In this document: piece after piece, positions 1 through 4,824 of the stretch
Layout: every line of letters starts with the position of its first letter
Numbering within the stretch: the stretch's first letter is position 1
Assembly: GCA_045531895.1 (NCBI GenBank)
Contig: JAZSEW010000078.1
Location: 1-12,757 of the forward strand
Direction: 5' to 3'
Length of the DNA: 12,757 bases
Source of the DNA: SIG299 sp045531895
Lineage (GTDB): Bacteria > Bacillota > Clostridia > Lachnospirales > Lachnospiraceae
Made by a program: the position numbers and the translations under genes
The notes under the pieces: generated by a model
Told to the model about the DNA's origin: nothing
Databases searched by the model: none
What the model saw: only the letters and a program-made list of their open reading frames with translations

Positions 1-30
1 GTAAGGAATAAAAATCAGAATAAAAAAGTA

Positions 31-65
31 ATGGCATGTGAATTTGTTTTCACATGCCATTTTTG
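31..65 (+). terminator. Rho-independent terminator of an upstream gene
   Basis: A perfect 12-bp inverted repeat (31-42 with 49-60, loop of 6) is followed directly by a run of Ts. It separates the spoIIGA promoter from whatever gene lies before the window. In many Clostridia that gene is ftsZ, but nothing here shows it. Confidence 0.85.
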
Positions 66-70
66 TCGTA
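64..70 (+). promoter_or_regulatory. Candidate upstream Spo0A box
   Basis: TGTCGTA matches the Spo0A box consensus TGTCGAA at 6 of 7 positions. It lies about 35 bases upstream of a second, reversed box-like sequence at 105-111 that overlaps the -35 element. Single 7-mers like this occur by chance, so the call depends on position and on the gene downstream. Confidence 0.35.
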
Positions 71-104
71 TACTGAAAGAAAATAAATCATAAGTTTTCC
101 GGGT

Positions 105-138
105 TTTGACAAAAAATACGGTAGGACAGATTTATACT
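105..138 (+). promoter_or_regulatory. Probable Spo0A-activated sigma-A promoter of spoIIGA-sigE
   Basis: A perfect -35 (TTGACA, 106-111) and a good -10 (TATACT, 133-138) are separated by 21 bases instead of about 17. The -35 sits within TTTGACA, the reverse complement of a 6/7 Spo0A box. Spo0A-activated sigma-A promoters in Bacillus subtilis (spoIIG and spoIIE) are known for 21-22 base spacers and 0A boxes overlapping the -35, so the arrangement fits the expected regulation of this operon. The inferred transcript start, near 145, leaves only about 12 bases before the start codon, which is short and a reason for caution. Confidence 0.55.
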
Positions 139-156
139 GAATACAGGAGGTGACTT

Positions 157-960
157 GTGGACTGTATTCTTTATATAGATCTGTTTTTTTTATGGAATTT
201 TTGGATGAATGCATTGGTATTGTTTCTTGTACGTCAGGTGACAAAAACCTATCGGACGGTACGGTGTCTAATTTCAGCTGCGATAGGGGCATTTACAGCC
301 TGCTGGAGTGTTGTGTTTTACATAACAGGAAATCCATGCTGGATTATGCTCGTTGTACAATTTGTCATACTGATAGTGATGAATGTGCTTGCATTTGGAG
401 GAAAAAATCTGCTATGGCATTTATTTTTGTTTTTACTGGCAGGGATGGCGGCGGCGGGGGTGTTTTTATATCTGACTTCGTTTGTGGGCCTGGGAAGAAA
501 TGCTGTTGCAGCCGGAGCCGTATCAGGGATTTCCTGTGTGTTTTGTATTCTGCTGGAGAAGAAAAGCAGAATACAGTGGAAGGAAGAACACATGAAAGCA
601 AAAACGGTACTGGAGTTTGGCGACAGAAAACTGTTTGCTACAGCGCTGATGGATACCGGAAATAAATTATACGACCCATTTTTCCATAAACCGGTAATTT
701 TAGTGGATGAGAAAATGCTGAAGGATATGATGAACTATTGTCGGGAGGAATGTCCGGAACGATTGCATTTTATTCCGTTTCACAGTGTGGGAAAGGAACA
801 GGGAATGTTGGAGGGGATTACCTTTGACTGTGTCAGTATCCGATGGCAGGATAAAAAAATGAAGTTTTATAATGTGATTGCTGCGGCAACGAAGGAAAGC
901 CTATACAAAGGAAAAGAATATCAGGTGATTTTTCATTGTGGTTTATTGCAGGAAGGATAG
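157..960 (+). CDS. spoIIGA: Sporulation sigma-E factor-processing peptidase SpoIIGA
   Basis: Membrane-embedded aspartic protease that removes the pro-sequence of sigma-E in the mother cell after asymmetric division. The 267-residue protein has a hydrophobic N-terminal half with about five membrane segments (roughly 4-28, 35-57, 61-80, 85-110, 113-133). A soluble protease domain follows, with the catalytic D166-T-G-N169 motif, equivalent to the DSGN of the Bacillus enzyme, and the conserved IPFHSVG segment near 206-212. The GTG start at 157 is chosen because AGGAGG (145-150) precedes it by six bases and the family N-terminus begins here. The gene ends 11 bases before sigE, its substrate's gene, so the two should be co-transcribed. 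Length and domain order are normal for the family. The identification rests on both the motif and the neighbouring genes. Confidence 0.95.
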   Translation: MDCILYIDLFFLWNFWMNALVLFLVRQVTKTYRTVRCLISAAIGAFTACWSVVFYITGNPCWIMLVVQFVILIVMNVLAFGGKNLLWHLFLFLLAGMAAAGVFLYLTSFVGLGRNAVAAGAVSGISCVFCILLEKKSRIQWKEEHMKAKTVLEFGDRKLFATALMDTGNKLYDPFFHKPVILVDEKMLKDMMNYCREECPERLHFIPFHSVGKEQGMLEGITFDCVSIRWQDKKMKFYNVIAAATKESLYKGKEYQVIFHCGLLQEG

Positions 961-971
961 GTGGAGAGAGT

Positions 972-1712
972 ATGTTGATTAAGATTGCAGTGCAAGGAAA
1001 AATGATGTTTCGGATGGTGACCAGTATCAGGGAACTGCTATTTGGAAAAAAAGGTGAAATACACTATATCGGCGGGGCAGAAGTATTACCACCGCCATTG
1101 GAGGCAGAAGAAGAGGGAAGAATGCTGGAGTGTTTAGACAGTGAAGACAGAGAAATAGCAAAGTCTACTCTTGTAGAACATAATTTGCGCCTGGTAGTCT
1201 ACATAGCTAAAAAATTTGATAATACCGGTATCAGTGTGGAGGATTTGATTTCTATCGGAACTATCGGTCTGATAAAGGCAATTAATACTTTTAATACAGG
1301 AAGAAATATTAAACTGGCTACTTATGCCTCCAGATGTATAGAAAATGAAATTCTGATGTATCTGCGTAAAAATAATAAAATGAAACTGGAGGTCTCCATT
1401 GATGAACCATTAAACGTAGACTGGGATGGTAATGAACTGTTGCTGTCGGATATACTTGGAACGGAGGAGGACTGTGTGTATAAGAATATGGAAGATGAGG
1501 CAAACAGGCAGATGCTCCGTCAGGCAATGAAGCATTTAAGTGCCAGAGAAAAGGTAATTATTGATTTGCGGTTTGGCTTAAACAGCAGGGACGGGAAGGA
1601 AAAAACGCAAAAGGAAGTTGCAGACTTGCTTGGTATTTCCCAATCCTATATTTCACGATTGGAAAAGAAAATAATGAAGCGGCTGAAAAACGAAATTTTA
1701 AAGTTTAGTTAG
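972..1712 (+). CDS. sigE: RNA polymerase sporulation sigma factor sigma-E (pro-form)
   Basis: Mother-cell-specific sigma-70 family factor made as an inactive precursor and activated by SpoIIGA. The 246-residue product starts with a basic, amphipathic pro-sequence of about 31 residues, ending before a YIGG motif (32-35) and the family-typical LPPPL. By analogy with Bacillus, cleavage should fall near H31-Y32. Region 2 follows (NLRLVVYIAKKF, EDLISIGTIGLIKA, LATYASRCIENEI), then the conserved DEPLN.DWDGNELLLSD block, and a region 4.2 helix-turn-helix (VADLLGISQSYISRLE) near the C-terminus. The ATG at 972 is preferred to an in-frame ATG at 936, because the latter lies inside spoIIGA while 972 has a GGAGAG site just upstream and gives a normal pro-sequence. 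No terminator separates it from sigG. Confidence 0.96.
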   Translation: MLIKIAVQGKMMFRMVTSIRELLFGKKGEIHYIGGAEVLPPPLEAEEEGRMLECLDSEDREIAKSTLVEHNLRLVVYIAKKFDNTGISVEDLISIGTIGLIKAINTFNTGRNIKLATYASRCIENEILMYLRKNNKMKLEVSIDEPLNVDWDGNELLLSDILGTEEDCVYKNMEDEANRQMLRQAMKHLSAREKVIIDLRFGLNSRDGKEKTQKEVADLLGISQSYISRLEKKIMKRLKNEILKFS

Positions 1713-1722
1713 AGTTGTTTTA

Positions 1723-1751
1723 TGAATAATTTCCAGACATTTGGCAAATGA
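1723..1751 (+). promoter_or_regulatory. Candidate sigma-F/sigma-G promoter of sigG
   Basis: TGAATA (1723-1728) matches exactly the -35 consensus recognised by forespore sigma factors. A weaker -10-like CAAATGA (1745-1751, 4 of 7 to CATACTA) follows after a 16-base spacer. The inferred start, near 1757, would coincide with the first base of the hairpin in front of sigG. sigG is known in Bacillus to be transcribed by sigma-F and then by sigma-G itself. The weak -10 keeps confidence modest. Confidence 0.4.
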
Positions 1752-1785
1752 TTAACTGTAAAGAGTTTACAGGAGGTTATTTGCC
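1743..1785 (+). promoter_or_regulatory. Hairpin enclosing the sigG ribosome binding site
   Basis: Two nested perfect inverted repeats precede the sigG start codon. The inner one is CTGTAAA (1756-1762) with TTTACAG (1766-1772), loop of three. The outer one is GGCAAAT (1743-1749) with ATTTGCC (1779-1785), ending at the base before ATG. The AGGAGG site (1771-1776) begins inside the inner stem and continues into the internal loop between the stems. Transcripts reading through from sigE would carry both arms. Transcripts starting near 1757 would lack the outer 5' arm. The fold is seen directly; its effect on translation is inferred from reports of a comparable hairpin before Bacillus sigG. Confidence 0.65.
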
Positions 1786-2562
1786 ATGGCTGGATATCGT
1801 GTGGAGATTTGTGGGGTAAATACAGCAAAACTTCCTCTGCTGAAAGGAGAGGAAAAGGAAGAACTGATTCGAAGGATTAAACAGGGAGATACAGAGGCCA
1901 GAGAGGCATATATTAAGGGGAACCTTCGTCTGGTATTGAGTATTATACAACGCTTTTCTTCCAGTAATGAGAATGTGGATGATTTATTTCAAATTGGTTG
2001 TATCGGACTGATGAAAGCTATTGATAATTTTGACTTGTCCCAAGGTGTTAAGTTTTCAACATATGCAGTACCGATGATTATTGGTGAAATTCGCAGATAT
2101 CTCAGGGACAATAATTCCATCCGGGTCAGCAGGTCACTACGGGACATTGCATATAAAGCAATTTATGTACGGGATATGTTGCAAAAAAATATGGATCGTG
2201 AACCAACCATGGAAGAGATTGCAAAGGAGTCGGGAATTCCAAGGGAGGACATAATCAATGCCCTGGATGCCATACAGGCACCGATGTCTTTATATGAACC
2301 GGTGTTTTCAGATTCCGGTGATACCTTATATCTGATGGATCAGGTCAGTGATAAAAAGAATAAGGAGGAAAACTGGATTGAGGATTTATCTATAAAGGAA
2401 GCTATCGCAAAGCTGACGCCAAGGGAGCAGAATATTATAGAATTGCGTTTTTTTGAGGGCAAGACTCAAATGGAGGTAGCAGAGGAAATTCATATTTCTC
2501 AGGCGCAGGTGTCAAGATTGGAAAAGTCTGCGTTGAAGAATATGAAGAATCATTTAAGATGA
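1786..2562 (+). CDS. sigG: RNA polymerase sporulation sigma factor sigma-G
   Basis: Late forespore-specific sigma factor that directs the final spore genes after engulfment. The 258-residue protein carries the diagnostic N-terminus VEICGVNTAKLPLL (6-19). Region 2 follows (GNLRLVLSIIQRF, DDLFQIGCIGLMKAIDNFDL, VKFSTYAVPMIIGEI), then the signature RYLRDNNSIRVSRSLRDIAY segment. Region 3 and a region 4.2 helix-turn-helix (KTQMEVAEEIHISQAQVSRLE) come last. ATG 1786 follows AGGAGG (1771-1776) by nine bases. The residue aligned with Asn45 of Bacillus sigma-G, a position I recall as important for binding by the anti-sigma factor CsfB/Gin, is Lys44 here. It lies 73 bases after sigE and ends at a terminator, so it is the last gene of the sporulation cassette. 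Confidence 0.97.
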   Translation: MAGYRVEICGVNTAKLPLLKGEEKEELIRRIKQGDTEAREAYIKGNLRLVLSIIQRFSSSNENVDDLFQIGCIGLMKAIDNFDLSQGVKFSTYAVPMIIGEIRRYLRDNNSIRVSRSLRDIAYKAIYVRDMLQKNMDREPTMEEIAKESGIPREDIINALDAIQAPMSLYEPVFSDSGDTLYLMDQVSDKKNKEENWIEDLSIKEAIAKLTPREQNIIELRFFEGKTQMEVAEEIHISQAQVSRLEKSALKNMKNHLR

Positions 2563-2598
2563 GTTATAATATCTCGATAATATAATATGTATGGAATG

Positions 2599-2655
2599 AA
2601 AAAACAGACCCAAAGGAACAGGAAGTGTTAAAATGATTCCGAGGTCTGTTTTTTT
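2599..2655 (+). terminator. Terminator after sigG
   Basis: AAAACAGACC (2601-2610) pairs perfectly with GGTCTGTTTT (2643-2652). The 32-base insert can pair further through GGAA (2615-2618) and TTCC (2637-2640). Seven Ts (2649-2655) follow the stem. This ends the sporulation cassette. Confidence 0.8.
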
Positions 2656-2663
2656 CAGTTGAA

Positions 2664-2693
2664 TTGACCAAAACAAAAGTCCGGACGTGTATT
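2664..2693 (+). promoter_or_regulatory. Possible promoter of the ECF sigma operon
   Basis: TTGACC (2664-2669) and TGTATT (2688-2693) are separated by 18 bases and resemble a weak sigma-A promoter between the sigG terminator and the ECF gene. No clear ECF-type -35/-10 pair that would indicate autoregulation was found. Confidence 0.3.
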
Positions 2694-2714
2694 AAGTGAA
2701 AGGAGGAAGATAAC

Positions 2715-3212
2715 ATGGATTCATCTGTACGGCCGACAGATGTGCTGGAAAACATATTAAGTACATATGGAACTATGCTGTTTCGATATTCACTTCTTAT
2801 ACTTGGTAATGCGGAGGATGCAGAAGACGTGGTGCAGGATACTCTTTTTAAGTACTGGCAGAAGGCACCGGAATTTAATGATTTGGAGCACGAAAAAGCC
2901 TGGCTGCTTACGGTAACTGCAAACAGGTGCAGAGATTTACTCAGAACCCGGAAGAGACGCGGCGAAATGGCTTTGGAAACTGTTTTAGAATCTTCAGGCG
3001 AAATAGCGAAGCAGACGTCAGAAAGTGGTATTTTGGAAGCACTTATGACATTGCCGGAAAAATATAAGCAGGTATTGTACCTGTATTATGTAGAAGAATA
3101 CCGGGTAGAGGATATAGCAGGTATGATAGGCAGAACATCTTCTGCTGTGAAAATGCGGTTAAAAAAGGGAAGGCAGCTGTTGGAGGAGCTTTATCGAAGG
3201 GAGTATATGTAA
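2715..3212 (+). CDS. ECF-subfamily RNA polymerase sigma factor
   Basis: Small (165-residue) sigma-70 family protein with only regions 2 and 4, the hallmark of extracytoplasmic-function sigma factors. Region 2 (about 14-77) contains the core-binding sequence AEDAEDVVQDTLFKYWQ and the -10-recognition block AWLLTVTANRCRDLLR. A short variable linker follows. Region 4 (about 105-160) reads LPEKYKQVLYLYYVEEY, then a helix-turn-helix (VEDIAGMIGRTSSAVKMRL). AGGAGG (2701-2706) lies eight bases before the ATG. The stop codon directly abuts the start of the next gene, a membrane protein, which is the usual sigma/anti-sigma layout. The inducing signal and regulon cannot be read from the sequence. Confidence 0.93.
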   Translation: MDSSVRPTDVLENILSTYGTMLFRYSLLILGNAEDAEDVVQDTLFKYWQKAPEFNDLEHEKAWLLTVTANRCRDLLRTRKRRGEMALETVLESSGEIAKQTSESGILEALMTLPEKYKQVLYLYYVEEYRVEDIAGMIGRTSSAVKMRLKKGRQLLEELYRREYM

Positions 3213-3824
3213 ATGGAACAACTAAAGAAAGAACTACAGAAGGTGAAGTTGACAGAGGAAATGCAAAAGCGTATTCTCGGAAACTGTGTAAAAAAAATCG
3301 AAGAGAAAAAGGAGAAAGAAGCTATGAGGAAAAATTTTGTAAGAACATTTAAGAAACCGTTGGTAGCTGCAGCAGCTTTGGCAGTATGCCTCTGCCTGAC
3401 CGGAGTAACTGCAATGGCAGCCTCAGGTAAGGGATTTTTTAAAGATATAAAACGCCTTGACGGTGCAATTACAGGACAAACCTATCAAAACGCCACAGAT
3501 GAACTTTTAGTTTATGCGGCGGTAGAAGAGGATGTGCTAATGGTAACCGTAGAAATGGTGAAGATTGAAATGATTCCGTACCGTGAAATTGAAGTGTTGG
3601 AATTAGAAAAATACCGTGTATATGATGACAGCGGAACTGTGGTTATGGAAAATGTTGTACCGAATAATGTAATCACAGAAAATAATCAGGTAAAGTTTAT
3701 GATTCCGGCAGAGGGACTTGCAAAGGGAAACTATAAGCTGGAACTGGATGTGTTATGCGGAAGCAAGAAAGCAGACCAGGATTTGTTAATTTATGGCGGA
3801 TGGGAATGTGAGTTTGTTAAGTAA
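3213..3824 (+). CDS. Probable membrane-anchored anti-sigma factor
   Basis: A 203-residue protein encoded immediately after the ECF sigma gene, with no intergenic base, so translation is probably coupled; GAAGGGAG at 3196-3203 provides its own site. The cytoplasmic N-terminus (1-48) is short, highly charged and helical (Lys/Glu-rich). One membrane segment follows (about 49-70, rich in Ala, Leu, Val and Cys), then an extracytoplasmic domain of about 130 residues with beta-rich composition and many Val/Glu residues. I do not recognise a named domain. The zinc-finger anti-sigma motif HxxxCxxC is absent and the cytoplasmic part has a single Cys (C25). The anti-sigma role is inferred from position and topology. 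It could instead be a co-expressed surface sensor without sigma-binding activity. Confidence 0.65.
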   Translation: MEQLKKELQKVKLTEEMQKRILGNCVKKIEEKKEKEAMRKNFVRTFKKPLVAAAALAVCLCLTGVTAMAASGKGFFKDIKRLDGAITGQTYQNATDELLVYAAVEEDVLMVTVEMVKIEMIPYREIEVLELEKYRVYDDSGTVVMENVVPNNVITENNQVKFMIPAEGLAKGNYKLELDVLCGSKKADQDLLIYGGWECEFVK

Positions 3825-3837
3825 GTTTCGAAAGCCT

Positions 3838-3978
3838 GTATTTCCTTTGGAGTAACAACTTAAATTAAGTATTTTTAAAAAAAATAGACCGTAAGAAACC
3901 GTTAGTGGTTTTCTACGGCCTATTTTTCTGATAATGATTAAATAAAATAAATCAGCAACACGATTTCAAAGGAAATAC
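3838..3978. repeat. 12-bp inverted repeat flanking the convergent intergenic region
   Basis: GTATTTCCTTTG (3838-3849) recurs inverted at 3967-3978, with 117 bases between. The interval contains the bidirectional terminator and a 13-base palindrome at 3858-3870 (ACTTAA and TTAAGT around one A). The whole interval could extrude as one nested structure. No target-site duplication or coding capacity was seen, so a mobile origin is not supported. Confidence 0.45.
3881..3927. terminator. Bidirectional terminator between convergent genes
   Basis: A 20-base arm (3881-3900) pairs with 3908-3927 except at three positions, around a seven-base loop. It starts with a run of As and ends with a run of Ts, so it has a U-tract in either direction. 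It lies between the end of the plus-strand anti-sigma gene and the end of the minus-strand DUF4397 gene and probably serves both. Confidence 0.8.
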
Positions 3979-4004
3979 GGACTTATATATTTCCTAAAGA
4001 AAAC

Positions 4005-4643
4005 TTAGCAGATAAATTGTAAACCAGGATTATCCACGGTTCCGATTAAGGAAATCGTGCAGACGGAGTTTCTGACAAAATTAACCCGTGTGCTGATAAA
4101 TGGATAACCCGGATTAGTTCTGCGGAAAATAGTAACATTATAGTAACCTGGAATGATGTACAGATAGTCGGTGTATTCACTGTAATCCAAATCGGAAGCA
4201 ACCAACTGACCATTGATGTAAATGTCTACCGGCTCTAACATTGCATTTACGTTATAAAAACGGGCCTGTGCAACGGAGGATACAGAGGAGTTACCAAAAA
4301 TAGGTGTCAGCCAGGTATAGCTCCAGAACACATTATTGCCGGTGTTTGGACGGGATGGAGCTGTGGTTGTGCCGCCGCTGGCCGGAGGAAATGGCATACT
4401 CGGAGGTGTAGGTACAGATGGAGTGGATGGGAGAGAAGGAGTAGGAAGATATCCTTCGTCCGGACTGGCAGGAACATTTTCGGAACCGATATTTGCATTT
4501 AAGTCCGGAGTAGCGGAGCCGGCAGGACCTTCACCAGGCGTTGCAGGAACATCATCTACCTCGAATACAGGAATGGTAGAACGTGCCTGTTTGGAGTTTG
4601 TTGGAGCGGTGTACTTGTAGTAGTGAGTTTTACTGTAATCCAT
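4005..4643 (-). CDS. Proline-rich DUF4397 domain protein, function unknown
   Basis: A 212-residue protein in three parts. The N-terminus (1-30) is polar and Tyr/Lys-rich (YSKTHYYKY). The linker (about 31-103) is low-complexity and rich in Pro, Ser and Thr, with short LPTPS/LPSTPS/VPTPPS repeats. The C-terminal domain (about 125-206) resembles DUF4397: it opens with ARFYNVNAMLEPVDIYING and continues through a beta-strand pattern (YLYIIPGYYNVTIF). There is no signal peptide or membrane segment, although many DUF4397 proteins are secreted. GAGG (plus-strand 4651-4654) lies seven bases before the ATG. It is the only minus-strand gene here, a single-gene unit. Assembly onto the spore surface from the mother cell would explain a surface-type domain without a signal, but that is inference. 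Confidence 0.75.
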   Translation of the reverse strand: MDYSKTHYYKYTAPTNSKQARSTIPVFEVDDVPATPGEGPAGSATPDLNANIGSENVPASPDEGYLPTPSLPSTPSVPTPPSMPFPPASGGTTTAPSRPNTGNNVFWSYTWLTPIFGNSSVSSVAQARFYNVNAMLEPVDIYINGQLVASDLDYSEYTDYLYIIPGYYNVTIFRRTNPGYPFISTRVNFVRNSVCTISLIGTVDNPGLQFIC

Positions 4644-4674
4644 GAATAAACCTCAAAATGTTATGATACAGTTC

Positions 4675-4704
4675 AATATATGCAGAGTTTATAAAAAATT
4701 GACA
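4675..4704 (-). promoter_or_regulatory. Possible sporulation-type promoter of the DUF4397 gene
   Basis: On the minus strand CATATATT (plus coordinates 4675-4682) fits the CATAnnnT core of mother-cell sigma-E/sigma-K -10 elements and sits about 32 bases before the start codon. A poor -35-like TCAAT lies about 17 bases upstream. The region is AT-rich, so chance is a real alternative. Confidence 0.25.
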
Positions 4705-4714
4705 GATGAGATAC

Positions 4715-4743
4715 TGGACTTTTTCTGCTATGTGGGGTAAAAT
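4715..4743 (+). promoter_or_regulatory. Probable sigma-A promoter of the cls-folD-rimO-pgsA operon
   Basis: TGGACT (4715-4720, 4 of 6) and TAAAAT (4738-4743, 5 of 6) are separated by exactly 17 bases. The expected start, near 4750, gives a leader of about 75 bases. A perfect TTGACA lies at 4699-4704 but has no matching -10 at the right distance. Confidence 0.45.
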
Positions 4744-4752
4744 ATCCGAAAA

Positions 4753-4796
4753 GGGCGGAGTCTGTCTGGCAAAGAAAGATTTGCGAGTCTCCGCTC
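4753..4796 (+). other. Stem-loop in the cls leader
   Basis: GCGGAG (4755-4760) pairs with CTCCGC (4789-4794), extended by one G-C and one G-U pair. An inner stem GCAAA (4769-4773) with TTTGC (4780-4784) closes a six-base loop. It would lie almost at the 5' end of the transcript and has no U-tract, so it is more likely a stability or regulatory element than a terminator. Confidence 0.4.
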
Positions 4797-4824
4797 GCTG
4801 CAGTGCTGAAAGGTTTTTGGGAGA

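Noticed and set aside
150..665. A 171-codon open frame overlapping spoIIGA in another frame
   Set aside because: Cys- and Gly-rich composition with no recognisable domain, and it lies inside a clear SpoIIGA gene with a better ribosome binding site.
936..971. Longer start for sigE
   Set aside because: It lies within spoIIGA, lacks a ribosome binding site, and would add residues before the normal pro-sequence.
4336..4620. A 94-codon plus-strand frame opposite the DUF4397 linker
   Set aside because: Its Gly/Val-rich product is the reverse reading of the proline-rich linker.
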